Origin: an uncultured Erysipelotrichaceae bacterium
GTDB lineage: Bacteria; Bacillota_I; Bacilli_A; RFN20; CAG-826
Reading direction: 5' to 3'
Assembly (NCBI GenBank): GCA_902801805.1
Contig: CADCJP010000007.1
Span: 1-31,566 of the forward strand
Length of the DNA: 31,566 bases
Both the position numbers and the translations under genes were made by a program. Every line of letters starts with the position of its first letter. Within the stretch, counting starts at the first letter, position 1. Under the pieces are notes generated by a model that ran no database searches, was not told where the DNA came from, and saw nothing but the letters and a program-made list of their open reading frames with translations. Of the stretch, positions 14,860 through 24,304 are shown piece by piece.

Positions 14860-15792
14860 ATGGACAAATTTGAATTAGTCAGGTTCACTGACAATGGTTT
14901 TGAGCTCGATGTACGAGCGGATTTACAGCATGACACAGTGTGGTTGACACAAGATGAAATTGCTAGGTTATTTGGAGCGGCAAGAAGTACTGTGACATAC
15001 CACATCAACAACATTTTTTCTAGTGAAGAACTAGACAAAAATACTTCTGTCGAAAAATTCGACGAAAGGGTTAATTATAGACCTTCTAAATTTTATAATT
15101 TAGATGTCATTTTAGCAGTCGGATATAGAATTGGATCACAAAGAGGAATCGCTTTTAGAAGATGGGCTAATCAGATTTTAAAAGACTACTTAATTAAAGG
15201 CTATGCTGTTAATCAAAAACGTCTAGAAGCTCTCAACAAAACAATTGATATCCAAAATAGGATGCTTTCCTATTCGTTGAATATCGACAAAGAAGAGCTA
15301 TCAAAGGTTATCAACGAATATACAAGAGCCTTAGACCTTCTCGATAGTTACGATCATCAAACATTAGTTAAACCAAAAGGCAACAAGAGTGACTATGTCA
15401 TGACCTATCAAGAGGCAAGAGAAATCATTGATTCAATGAAATTTAAAGATATGTCTCAAGTCTTTGGTGTTGAAAAAGAGCAAGGTAAACTCAACGGCAT
15501 TATCTCTCAGGTTTATCAAAATGTGTTCGGCCAAGAACTATATCCATCGATAGAAGAAAAAGCCGCTCATTTGCTCTATTTCCTTGTCAAAGATCATCCT
15601 TTTGCTGATGGCTGCAAGAGAATAGCTGCTACATTATTTATTAACTTCCTATATAAGAGCGGACATCTTTATAGGAATAATAAACAAGTCATTTCAAATG
15701 AAGCTTTGGTGGCCTTAACCATTCTTACTGCTGAAAGTAATCCTAATGAGATGGAAATAATCGTCAAACTGATTACTAATCTATTGCAGTAA
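14860..15792 (+). CDS. RhuM-like / Fic-Doc fusion protein
   Basis: This 310-residue protein joins a Virulence_RhuM N-terminal domain (about 1-120; TVWLTQDEIARLFGAARSTVTYHI, then RPSKFYNLDVILAVGYRIGSQRG) to a C-terminal Fic/Doc domain. The RhuM part contains a helix-turn-helix-like segment. The Fic motif is HPFADGCKRIAA at 246-257. Fic AMP-transferases have HxFxDGNxRxxR; here the asparagine is Cys252 and the second arginine is alanine, as in Doc-type kinases that end in KRTA. Target and activity are therefore uncertain. The ATG at 14860 has AGGAGG at 8 bases and is preferred over TTG at 14854. It is a single gene behind the structured RNA, next to a tRNA gene, as seen for many accessory or toxin-like cassettes. 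Confidence 0.87.
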   Translation: MDKFELVRFTDNGFELDVRADLQHDTVWLTQDEIARLFGAARSTVTYHINNIFSSEELDKNTSVEKFDERVNYRPSKFYNLDVILAVGYRIGSQRGIAFRRWANQILKDYLIKGYAVNQKRLEALNKTIDIQNRMLSYSLNIDKEELSKVINEYTRALDLLDSYDHQTLVKPKGNKSDYVMTYQEAREIIDSMKFKDMSQVFGVEKEQGKLNGIISQVYQNVFGQELYPSIEEKAAHLLYFLVKDHPFADGCKRIAATLFINFLYKSGHLYRNNKQVISNEALVALTILTAESNPNEMEIIVKLITNLLQ

Positions 15793-15823
15793 AAAAAGAA
15801 CAGGTTTTCAAACCTGTTTTTTT
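15793..15823. terminator. Bidirectional terminator between RhuM-Fic and tRNA-Gly
   Basis: AACAGGTT and AACCTGTT form a perfect stem with a TTCA loop, flanked by A7 on the left and T7 on the right, so it can serve both converging transcripts. Confidence 0.9.
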
Positions 15824-15827
15824 CATC

Positions 15828-15901
15828 TGGAGCAAGTGACGGGAATCGAACCCGCATAATCAGCTTGGAAGGCTGATGTTCTACCACTGAACTACACTTG
15901 C
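15828..15901 (-). tRNA. tRNA-Gly(UCC)
   Basis: On the minus strand a 74-base cloverleaf with acceptor stem GCAAGTG / CACTTGC, discriminator T and an encoded CCA. The D arm is GTTC-AGTGGTA-GAAC. The anticodon arm is TCAGC-CTTCCAA-GCTGA with anticodon TCC, reading GGA (and likely GGG). The T arm contains GGTTCGATTCC. It has its own promoter and lies downstream of trxA. Confidence 0.96.
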
Positions 15902-15913
15902 GTAGCGGTAATG

Positions 15914-15943
15914 ATTATATATCACTACACGCCTATAATTCAA
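15914..15943 (-). promoter_or_regulatory. Promoter of tRNA-Gly
   Basis: On the minus strand TTGAAT, an 18-base spacer and TATAAT, 12 bases before the mature tRNA 5' end. An 8-bp inverted repeat (15908-15915 with 15921-15928) overlaps the -10 and might also end the trxA transcript. Confidence 0.75.
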
Positions 15944-15951
15944 TAAATTAC

Positions 15952-16254
15952 TTATTGATTGATGAAAGATAAGAGTTGGTTTTTATTTTGATAACCCATT
16001 CTCACATCAACGCGTTGACCATCTTTAAATAACATTAAAGTTGGCACTGCTTGAATACCATATTGTGCCGCTAATGGACCAGCTTCATCAACATCCACTT
16101 TGATAATAGTGGCGTTAACTTCATTGCTTACCTCTTCTAAAACAGGGGAAAGCATTTTGCATGGGCCACACCAGGTGGCGAAGAAATCCACTAATACAAC
16201 GCCTTCCTTGATGGCGGCGTTAAATTCGTCACGATCGTTAATATGTTTCAACAT
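15952..16254 (-). CDS. trxA: Thioredoxin
   Basis: A 100-residue cytoplasmic dithiol-disulfide oxidoreductase. The active site is ATWCGPCKML with cysteines at 29 and 32. The cis-proline loop reads AVPTLMLFKDG, and the buried aspartate lies in VLVDFFA. The length is typical. AGGAGG precedes the ATG at 7 bases. It is the last gene of a CPBP, TraX-like, trxA run with gaps of 7 and 14 bases; being downstream of two membrane proteins is unusual for trxA but suggests nothing firm about function. Confidence 0.96.
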   Translation of the reverse strand: MLKHINDRDEFNAAIKEGVVLVDFFATWCGPCKMLSPVLEEVSNEVNATIIKVDVDEAGPLAAQYGIQAVPTLMLFKDGQRVDVRMGYQNKNQLLSFINQ

Positions 16255-16268
16255 AATTCTTCCTCCTT

Positions 16269-17156
16269 TTATATGTTAGTTATTACATAAACTAATACAA
16301 TGATTGCCAGGTGTAGTGGGTAATATAGATAAGACCCATACTGGAACCATTTCCTATTATATCCGCGCCTTCCGCTATAAAGCAAAATAAACGCTCCGCT
16401 AAAAATAGCGTAAATTTGGATATCAGTCATAGCGTAAGGTAAATAATAAAGATTAGCGTCTATAGCTTTTTCAGAGAAATAAAGCACAACACTTAATACC
16501 GCTAGAATAAGAACACTAATCATATTAATCGCGTTTCTTTCTAAATCACTGCCGGCATATAAATCAGGATCAGTACCCGCTTGAGCGCTAAATCCTTTAA
16601 CAAATGATATACCTAATAAATGAGCAAAGTAGAAGCCAATAATTAAGGTAATACCAAACCATCCATATTGTGTACGCAAGAAATATGGGAACCATAAGAC
16701 TTCACCTTGGCAGCCACACATATCATGACAATCCACAAAATATGAAGTAATACCATACGCTAATGGTAGTAATGCCAATAGTTTCAGATACCATTTCTTT
16801 TGCTTTAAACAGAATATAGCAACTGCACCTAAAAGTAGGTCAATAAATATGACACCAGCAGTCTTCATAGAACCACCGTTGTTTTTGATAAATGGAAGTG
16901 CTTCAGTTAAGAAGACAATTAGTGATATAGCGGCCGCCATAATTCCTAATCTTAAAGCATATTTTTTAAAGTTACGGGTATGGATAACACCTTCTGCAAT
17001 CATAAAGCAGAAAAGTGGTAGGGCAAGTCTACCGATATAACGGAATGGATCAATACCAAAAGTAAGACCAATATGGTCAATAGTCATAGTGATTAAGGCA
17101 ATAACCTTAAGCCAGAAGCTGCTTAATATAAGTGGGAATTTACGCTTATCTTCCAT
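16269..17156 (-). CDS. TraX-family integral membrane protein
   Basis: A 295-residue protein with about eight hydrophobic helices. The N-terminal pattern WLKVIALITMTIDHIGLTF followed by FRYIGRLALPLFCFMIAEG is the hallmark of the TraX family; TraX of F plasmid acetylates pilin, but chromosomal members in Bacillota are uncharacterised and may be membrane acyltransferases acting on other targets. A cysteine-rich loop (DCHDMCGCQGE) sits between helices near the middle, and the C-terminus has GSYLYYPLHLAIIVLVYV, typical of acyltransferase-3-like folds. GAGG overlapping the stop of the upstream protease gene serves as the ribosome site. Confidence 0.8.
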   Translation of the reverse strand: MEDKRKFPLILSSFWLKVIALITMTIDHIGLTFGIDPFRYIGRLALPLFCFMIAEGVIHTRNFKKYALRLGIMAAAISLIVFLTEALPFIKNNGGSMKTAGVIFIDLLLGAVAIFCLKQKKWYLKLLALLPLAYGITSYFVDCHDMCGCQGEVLWFPYFLRTQYGWFGITLIIGFYFAHLLGISFVKGFSAQAGTDPDLYAGSDLERNAINMISVLILAVLSVVLYFSEKAIDANLYYLPYAMTDIQIYAIFSGAFILLYSGRRGYNRKWFQYGSYLYYPLHLAIIVLVYVITNI

Positions 17157-17163
17157 ACAATCC

Positions 17164-17979
17164 TCAAATAAATATTAACAGAAACGCAAATGTATTGTAC
17201 AAAACATGCGCTGTCATTGAACAAGCTGGACCACGATGTTCATAGGCTAACGTTAAAATAAAACCAGAGAACAAATAAATTGGCATTGAGCGAAGTTCAA
17301 GCATGATATCTTCCGCGCCGATTTCAAAGTGAATAAAAGCAAAGATAATCGTGGTCACAATGAAAGCAAAATACTTATTAAATCTTCTTAAAAAAGAATA
17401 TAGACCAACACGATAAGTTAATTCTTCACAAAGAGGCCCTAATATACAAAGGACAGGAATCGCTAAAAGAGGATAACCAGTAGCCGCTGCTTCGATAGCC
17501 TCCTGATTAGCGTTATTATCTATTTTATAAAACCATGAAAGTATCGCACCTAGTATGACTGTGCCCATCACAATCGTGGCTGCGTAACCAATACCATATA
17601 AATAATCGATACCATTTGTGAATTTTTCGAGAAATAATTTTCTTCTTCCGGAAAATAAAGCAATGAGCACTAAACTAGCAAACATCACCCCATAAATAAT
17701 GGACATGGCTAGGACATTTCTGAATGCTTTATCTGCAGGGAAAAACTCTCTAAAAGTAGCGACAAATATTTCTAATAGAAGCATGCCCCCATAGGCAAAG
17801 CCTACTAGAAACATTCCTAACTGAACAAAAGGATGTAAAAAAACAACGCGTTTTGGGTAGCGTCTAATCTTAAATAATTCATTAGCTTTATGGCACTTTG
17901 GACACTCTTCAAGTGTCACATCGTGATAACTCTCACAATTGGGACATTTAGCGCCCTCAACTATATCCCTTAAAAACAT
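17164..17979 (-). CDS. CPBP-family intramembrane protease with zinc-ribbon head
   Basis: A 271-residue membrane protein of the CPBP (CAAX-protease and bacteriocin-processing, Abi) family. The N-terminal 30 residues carry two cysteine pairs, CPNC (12, 15) and CPKC (26, 29), a zinc ribbon added to the protease. About seven hydrophobic helices follow. The catalytic motifs are EELTYR (near 186-191), FAFIHF and HVLYNTFAF, matching the conserved EExxxR, FxxxH and HxxxN elements. Members cut prenylated proteins or bacteriocin precursors, or confer self-immunity; the substrate here is unknown. It ends in TGA, the only TGA stop in the window, and leads the minus-strand trio with TraX-like and trxA. 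Confidence 0.88.
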   Translation of the reverse strand: MFLRDIVEGAKCPNCESYHDVTLEECPKCHKANELFKIRRYPKRVVFLHPFVQLGMFLVGFAYGGMLLLEIFVATFREFFPADKAFRNVLAMSIIYGVMFASLVLIALFSGRRKLFLEKFTNGIDYLYGIGYAATIVMGTVILGAILSWFYKIDNNANQEAIEAAATGYPLLAIPVLCILGPLCEELTYRVGLYSFLRRFNKYFAFIVTTIIFAFIHFEIGAEDIMLELRSMPIYLFSGFILTLAYEHRGPACSMTAHVLYNTFAFLLIFI

Positions 17980-18002
17980 TTGCTTTTAATCCTATTAAAA
18001 AA

Positions 18003-18008
18003 ATTATA
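18003..18008 (-). promoter_or_regulatory. -10 element of the CPBP-TraX-trxA operon
   Basis: On the minus strand TATAAT lies 23 bases before the ATG at 17979, with AGGA in the leader. The -35 region is weak. Confidence 0.45.
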
Positions 18009-18066
18009 CACTAATTACAGGTCTTGTTATAGTCATAACTTGTATTAAGTTATTCTTGTTGGCGTT

Positions 18067-21000
18067 ATGAAATTTGATTATACAGCAATCACCGGATACT
18101 TTAATCTAGCACTTGTGCTTCTTTTTGTTTTATTTATCGGTGGTGTTGTGGCCGCAGCATTTAGAGGCTTAAGACGTGGTGTATGGAAATCTACCCATAA
18201 CATGGTCTTCATGCTTTCTTTAATTATCATCGCGTTCGTCACCTTAGATCCAATTTGTAAATTCGTGGAAGGCTTTGACTTATCTCATTGGATTAAAGGC
18301 TCTTTTTATATCACTAAACATTTAGAGCAAGGCGGAGTCCAAACATATTGGGTACCAGTTACTTCCGTCAAAGAAACCGCCACAGAATTCGTTAAAGGCT
18401 TTTATTTAACATTTAATGTCTCAGCTTCTACCGCTAGTGCGACAAACTTTGCGTTCGCTTTAGTGGAATCCGCTTTAAAGATTGTCTTATTTATCGTCGA
18501 TATTATCTTAATCCTTACCTTAGGTAACCTTTTCAGTTTCTTATCTTGGTTCCTTATTTTCCAACACTTTGTGCCAAAAATTGCTCGTAAGACCGTGAAA
18601 TTAAGATGGTTAGGTGCTATTGAAACAGCAATTACCTTTGTGGTCACAACTGCTTTATTCTTTACACCTTTCACCTCTTTAGTTAACTCATTAAACCAAT
18701 CCTATCAAAGAAATAAGCCAACAGGGGAAAACCAAACCATTACTAGTATTGGTAATTTCGTTGATGCTTATAACGATTCTTTATTCGCTAAAATCTTATT
18801 CAACTGGACTGTTGATGATAGTGGTATGACTATTGATACACGTTTATTCAGTACTTTTACCACTGGTATCAGTGAAGACGTCTCCATCTCCTTAGTGGGT
18901 GAACTAGCTAACTTAACAAACTTAATTGTGATCGGTGCTTCTGGTATCACTTCCAGTGAAGATAATCAAATCTCCTATAATCCAATCGGTCTCATCTCTC
19001 AAGAAGTCATTGATGGTGCTTTTGGTGTTCTTAAGAACTCTAGTTTAATTACTTCTGTTCTCCCATTAGTCGCTGACATTGCTTTAAATAGCTCAGTGAT
19101 GGATAACATTGTTCCTAACCGTTTATTAGATGTTAGTGACGCTGATTGGAAAAACGAAATTGGTTATGTCCAAGATATGGTGGACTGCTTATTTGAAAGT
19201 GGTGTCCTCGATAAATTAATCATTGTAGAAGATGGTGTCCAAAAGATGCGTCCGTTTGAAGGTAGTGATCTCACCTCCTTCATCGAAGAAGTCGTCTTTG
19301 ACGAAGACTTTGATAAAATCCTTGGTATCTTCAAATCTATTGATGATTCTAAAGTCTTATCCCGTGTTGTTCCTGCGGTCGCATACTATTTCACACTCGC
19401 GGACAAGTCAGGTCAGGCTCAAAAGTACGTGCCATTCTCATGGGAGGAACTCAATGAATTTTCTTGGGGCTTTGAATGCTACGTCTTATTTGATTTCTTA
19501 CATAAAGCCGCCACTCTTGACCGTCGATTCGTTAAAGCTATCATGGTGAAAAATGGTGCTTATACGCCAACCGAGCAAGAACAATTACCAACCTTAGAAG
19601 AACTCATTTCTCTTAACGTTGATAAGTTCAATGCTTTAGTCGTTGGTGAAATGGGAGATGACGGTAAACCAATTAACGTTGATAAAAACGGACGTACCAT
19701 CGTCTTTAAAGACGGTAAGCGTATTGAAGGAAGAAATTACTGCTTATTTGATATGAAGATTATCGAAATGGCTCTTCCAAGTATTGTTGATACCTTATTC
19801 GAATTAGATTTCATGAAAGATTACTCTAAAGATGTTTCTGAAGAGGATTTATATTCCTACCATGGAGCGGTTTCTAAACTCAAACAAGGCGTCATCCTTT
19901 CTAACTTTAAAAAGGAATTCGGTTCCTTATTAGATATTGTTGGTACCTTCGCTAAAGATACTGAACTCTTAACCGCTTTATTTGGTGGTGGAGGTCTCCA
20001 ATCCTTATTAACCGATCAAAATAACTTCTTTTCTATCGATATTAAACATATCAATGTCTTAGGTGATGCAATTATTAAAATGGATAATTCATCCTTACTT
20101 TACTATGCAGTTGTGCCTGTTTTAAAAGGTTTATTCGGTAACATCTCTGATACATTAAACGATATCGGTTTAAGAAGTGACGTCATTGTTTCCGCGATTA
20201 ATCACGATATGGAAAAAGAAAACCATACCTTCTTCGCTGATTTTGCCTCTTTATTAGATAACTGGTCAGAACTTAATAAGATTTATAGTCTTGTTGGTAG
20301 TAATAGTGATTCCTTAATGGATAAGTTTAAAGATGAAAGCGTTGTCGATGCTTTAACTAAACTTCTCTCTGTCATTTGGAAAAACCCATTATTCAATCCA
20401 ACACCAAAGGCTAATGATAACTACGAAAAGAATGAAAACCTCTTTGGTTTATTAGAATATGTCTTCAGCATGACCTCAAGTATTGGTTTAAGTATTGAAC
20501 GTAAAACATTAAGAAAAGTCGAAACTAACTCTCATACTTGGGATGATGAATTTGCCGCGGTTGGCAATATCATCAAATACATCGCAAATCACGATGTCAC
20601 TAAAGCCGCTGATATGTTTAACGATGGTCTAAGTAGATCATCTATCGCTAATTTAAAAGATGAGGGCGATGGCAAAGTTGGTTTACCAAAACTCTTCACT
20701 TTAGTGAATGAGTCCTACATCTTTAAATCAAGCTTAGGCCCATTCTTAGATGATATGTTAGGCGATGCCTTAAGTGGCTTCCTTGTTGATAAAGGTAATA
20801 ATGTTTCCTTCTCTAACATCACTGACTGGGCTGAAGAAGGTCAAAGAATTTCTAACTTATTAGATTCCTTATATAATCTCGTGCCAGAAAATGATGCAGA
20901 TGCGAAGAACTTCTTATCTAATTTCGATATGTCTAAACTCCATGACATCGTCGAATTAAATGACATGCTCCATCAATTAGCCAATTCTGGTATTTTCACA

Positions 21001-24000
21001 TACATTGATAAAGATAATGTCAGCCATTACCAATTTGGTAAATGGTTCTACACTAAGGTCAACGATTCAATGGTCAAGTTTAGTGTTAATGCTTCTGAAT
21101 ACGACTTATTAGCCGATCCAAAGCCAGGCGAAAACGCAACATGGTCATGGAAAGATAACTGGGGTATTAAACCAGCGGAAAATGTCACTAACGCTGACCC
21201 ATATTTTGAAGAATATAAGAATACTTATAATCCAGACTACGCTTTAGTTGATACTCACATGATTGCGTATCGTGACTTCGTGTATTTAAACGGCAAAGTA
21301 AATAGTGACCCAACCTTAGTCACTGATTGGTGTGATTATGCTGGCTTTACCGCTAAACAAGAGGCCTTCTTAGCCGCCCATAAAGCGGACTTAACTAACG
21401 CGACTGGTCCATATCTCACCAATGATTGGGGTGCATATTACGCTAGTGAAGCATTCATTGCTGATTATGATGAAGTCTTTAACTGTGATGAAATTTCCCG
21501 TGTTTGTAAGTTTATGACTTACTCATTACGTGTTATGGAAAAGAGAACAAGTGGTCCAGATGCTGGTACACAAGTACCATTCAATAACTTACCAATTGAA
21601 GTTCTCGATGGTTTATTAAGCTCCATTAACGAAACAAGCTGCTTACGTATTTGTTTATATAACTTCTATCGTGTCGCCGCTGAAAACTTATTAAATGGCT
21701 ACAGTGCCTTCAACTTATCCAGTGCTTATAACATCTACATCGTGGACGCTAACTACGCTAACTATGAAATGTTTGATTTTGCTAATGGTCGCCAAGCTAG
21801 AAAAGCTGAACTCGATAAGATGATTGATTTCTATAAAGTCATCGACAAAGCCAAAACTAAAGGTATCCTTGTCGGTAGTGATTTTGATTACTCCAAGATG
21901 AATCAAGATGGCTTTATCGAAGATATGAAGAAAGCCATTAAGGACTTCAATAGTTCTTATATCTTCCATCGTTCAGGCTCCGCGATTAATAACAGCCTTA
22001 CCACATTCCAAGGCTTATTTAACTCTATGCTTGCTCAAAGTAGCATCAAAGATGTCATCTATTTAGGTGATAATTCACCAAAAGATAAAGTCGCAACAGA
22101 ATACACAAGCAAAGAAAGCAAGATTGAATATCTTGTCACTTCCGTCTTCTTAACCGACCAACAAATTACCGCTCAATCTTTAGACTTTGATACTCAAAGA
22201 AATAAACAATTTGATGAAATCAACGGCTTAATGGACTGCGTTGATGCCTTATATTCCTTAAAGAAAAGCGATGGTACACAAGCTAACTCCATTAATGAAG
22301 CTGATATGAATAAGAGTGAAAACGTCGAAGTCATTGAAACTTTATTCACTAAACTCAATAACAGTGACTTGTTATACGATGCCTTACCAAATTCCATCTA
22401 TAACATCTTCATTCAAAATGACCAATTATCCATTGAAAATGGTGGTGAAAAAGTCGACTTTAAACGCGTTGACCCATTCTATCATTATTACTACATCGAT
22501 CACATTCAAAGAGGTGAACCAGTATTTACTGCAAAATACTTACAAAAAGATATCTCCAGCATCATTTCTTTATTAACCGATTATCAGGAATTCAATACCC
22601 AATTAAACGGTAAAGAAATGTCAGATCCTCAAACATTGAAGACTTTGACTGGCACTGGTGGCGCTCTTAAGAGCGTGCTTAAAGACATGCATGATTCTAA
22701 CTTATTCCATACTCCAGCCAGAAGTTATGATGGATTAAATCCTTATTACACCAACCAATATCAAACCGGTACAGGCTTTACCTTATTCGAAGAAATGATG
22801 AGCAAGATTTGCTCCTTCGTTAAATTAGATACATTTGCTTATGATGAAACATTTGCGGATGATGTAACTACCTATGGTAGCGCCGCTAATAAGTTAACGG
22901 CTAAAGTTAACGCTGTTACCTTAGCGGATGATGGTCAAGCTTCAACAACCATCTACCATACCGGCGCTAATACAGCCTGGTATCAAGAAATCGATGCGAT
23001 GATGAATTTAGCTAATACCGCTGCGGATTTAGGTAATGGTTCATCTTTAGATGTTTCTACCTTTGAACTCGATAAACTCTCACCAGCGGATGTGAAACGT
23101 ATGCTAACTGCGCTTAACGCCTCTGACTTAGTGAGTGATGCAATGCCTAAGTTTATTAAAGACGGCTTTACCGCGATTAAGCTTGGTACTTTAACAAGTT
23201 ATAGCGATGTTGATTACGCGACCTATCGTTTAGGTCAAGTCGTTTATGGTGGTAGTGACGCTCTAGCGGGTGAAGGCACTGAAATCGATAACATTTACAA
23301 TGTTATGACTTCCTTATATGTCGGTGACCATTATCTCGATGGTATGGATAACTTACCTAACTTTGTTAAAACCACTGAAGGTCAAAACGGTTTAAGAGGT
23401 TTAATTAAATATCTCTATCAATCCCATATCTTAAATACCAATAAGAATATCGAAAATGGTTATGTTAACGCTTTAGGTAATGATTTAGCTCAGTACATCA
23501 ATAGAGACGCTAATCCAAGCACACCAGCTGCTACAAAACTTCAACAAATCTCTCGTATGTCTCATATTTTAGCGTTTGACCAATATAAAGATGCGGAAGT
23601 GAAAACATACACTGTTGAAGCTGAAGCTTTAATTACTTTAATTAATAATAGTGATGGTAAGATTACCGCTGAAGCATTAGCCTCCAATAAACTTGAGACT
23701 GATGAATTTAGAGAAAACACCAAACCTGCTTTATTAGCGGTTATCGCTTCTGCATATAACGCCACTAATGAAACTGACCCACTTAACTACAAACGTTCAG
23801 TCATCGCTAGTGAGTTCATTTCTGGCGCGTTAAATAACGTCTTAGAAAACGAATATGCTAAACTTAGTAATGTTACTGAATATCCAGGCTATGTCTATCA
23901 ATTATTCAGCTTCGGTAATGATGTCGATGATAGTGTGATTACTGTTGATGATTACGCTACAGTATCTGTCATTGAAAAAGATGGTTTAGATGGCATGATC

Positions 24001-24303
24001 GATTCCTTAGCCCAAGTTAAAAACATTACTTCTGGCTTAACTCCAGAACAAGTTGCTGCTTTAAAGAATAACTTTGCTAAGATGGGCCAAGAAAACGGTA
24101 AGAACTCTAAAGTTGCCCAAGTCATCTATCTCTCTAAAGCTCATTCTAAATTCAAATTAGTCGCTCTTGTTCCAAATAGCAGAATGGAATACTTCGTCCC
24201 TGTTAATGAAACAGTCGCGGATCCAGATGCTCCAAATAACGTCTACAGTAACACTTTCTGTTTCAAAGAATACGGCGAAAGAGTGGAGGCTTTCTTATCT
24301 TAG
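18067..24303 (+). CDS. Giant protein: CvpA-like membrane head plus helical repeats
   Basis: The 2078 residues begin with four hydrophobic helices (about 12-32, 45-61, 134-160, 185-203). The first is followed by FRGLRRGVW and the last by a LRWLGAIETA lead-in, an arrangement that resembles the CvpA (colicin V production) fold; this match is inference. The remaining 1850 residues are soluble-looking, acidic and helical, with a recurring unit of the form LLxxLxxSxLLxxALPxxIxxxF (near 317, 413, 661, 1419, 1528, 1671, 1773). No signal peptidase site, sorting signal or catalytic motif is visible. Aromatic Asp/Asn-rich stretches lie near 1010-1140. It opens a six-gene run. I do not recognise a named family for the long part. 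Confidence 0.85.
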   Translation: MKFDYTAITGYFNLALVLLFVLFIGGVVAAAFRGLRRGVWKSTHNMVFMLSLIIIAFVTLDPICKFVEGFDLSHWIKGSFYITKHLEQGGVQTYWVPVTSVKETATEFVKGFYLTFNVSASTASATNFAFALVESALKIVLFIVDIILILTLGNLFSFLSWFLIFQHFVPKIARKTVKLRWLGAIETAITFVVTTALFFTPFTSLVNSLNQSYQRNKPTGENQTITSIGNFVDAYNDSLFAKILFNWTVDDSGMTIDTRLFSTFTTGISEDVSISLVGELANLTNLIVIGASGITSSEDNQISYNPIGLISQEVIDGAFGVLKNSSLITSVLPLVADIALNSSVMDNIVPNRLLDVSDADWKNEIGYVQDMVDCLFESGVLDKLIIVEDGVQKMRPFEGSDLTSFIEEVVFDEDFDKILGIFKSIDDSKVLSRVVPAVAYYFTLADKSGQAQKYVPFSWEELNEFSWGFECYVLFDFLHKAATLDRRFVKAIMVKNGAYTPTEQEQLPTLEELISLNVDKFNALVVGEMGDDGKPINVDKNGRTIVFKDGKRIEGRNYCLFDMKIIEMALPSIVDTLFELDFMKDYSKDVSEEDLYSYHGAVSKLKQGVILSNFKKEFGSLLDIVGTFAKDTELLTALFGGGGLQSLLTDQNNFFSIDIKHINVLGDAIIKMDNSSLLYYAVVPVLKGLFGNISDTLNDIGLRSDVIVSAINHDMEKENHTFFADFASLLDNWSELNKIYSLVGSNSDSLMDKFKDESVVDALTKLLSVIWKNPLFNPTPKANDNYEKNENLFGLLEYVFSMTSSIGLSIERKTLRKVETNSHTWDDEFAAVGNIIKYIANHDVTKAADMFNDGLSRSSIANLKDEGDGKVGLPKLFTLVNESYIFKSSLGPFLDDMLGDALSGFLVDKGNNVSFSNITDWAEEGQRISNLLDSLYNLVPENDADAKNFLSNFDMSKLHDIVELNDMLHQLANSGIFTYIDKDNVSHYQFGKWFYTKVNDSMVKFSVNASEYDLLADPKPGENATWSWKDNWGIKPAENVTNADPYFEEYKNTYNPDYALVDTHMIAYRDFVYLNGKVNSDPTLVTDWCDYAGFTAKQEAFLAAHKADLTNATGPYLTNDWGAYYASEAFIADYDEVFNCDEISRVCKFMTYSLRVMEKRTSGPDAGTQVPFNNLPIEVLDGLLSSINETSCLRICLYNFYRVAAENLLNGYSAFNLSSAYNIYIVDANYANYEMFDFANGRQARKAELDKMIDFYKVIDKAKTKGILVGSDFDYSKMNQDGFIEDMKKAIKDFNSSYIFHRSGSAINNSLTTFQGLFNSMLAQSSIKDVIYLGDNSPKDKVATEYTSKESKIEYLVTSVFLTDQQITAQSLDFDTQRNKQFDEINGLMDCVDALYSLKKSDGTQANSINEADMNKSENVEVIETLFTKLNNSDLLYDALPNSIYNIFIQNDQLSIENGGEKVDFKRVDPFYHYYYIDHIQRGEPVFTAKYLQKDISSIISLLTDYQEFNTQLNGKEMSDPQTLKTLTGTGGALKSVLKDMHDSNLFHTPARSYDGLNPYYTNQYQTGTGFTLFEEMMSKICSFVKLDTFAYDETFADDVTTYGSAANKLTAKVNAVTLADDGQASTTIYHTGANTAWYQEIDAMMNLANTAADLGNGSSLDVSTFELDKLSPADVKRMLTALNASDLVSDAMPKFIKDGFTAIKLGTLTSYSDVDYATYRLGQVVYGGSDALAGEGTEIDNIYNVMTSLYVGDHYLDGMDNLPNFVKTTEGQNGLRGLIKYLYQSHILNTNKNIENGYVNALGNDLAQYINRDANPSTPAATKLQQISRMSHILAFDQYKDAEVKTYTVEAEALITLINNSDGKITAEALASNKLETDEFRENTKPALLAVIASAYNATNETDPLNYKRSVIASEFISGALNNVLENEYAKLSNVTEYPGYVYQLFSFGNDVDDSVITVDDYATVSVIEKDGLDGMIDSLAQVKNITSGLTPEQVAALKNNFAKMGQENGKNSKVAQVIYLSKAHSKFKLVALVPNSRMEYFVPVNETVADPDAPNNVYSNTFCFKEYGERVEAFLS

Positions 24304-24304
24304 T

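Noticed and set aside
17164..17166. TGA read as tryptophan (Mollicutes code)
   Set aside because: Tryptophan is TGG throughout, and the TGA closes the protease at its natural length just before the next gene's ribosome site.
18024..18056. Promoter and leaderless start for the giant gene
   Set aside because: TTGTTA and TATTCT are present, but the spacing is 21 bases and the -10 is poor. I could not settle a start site.
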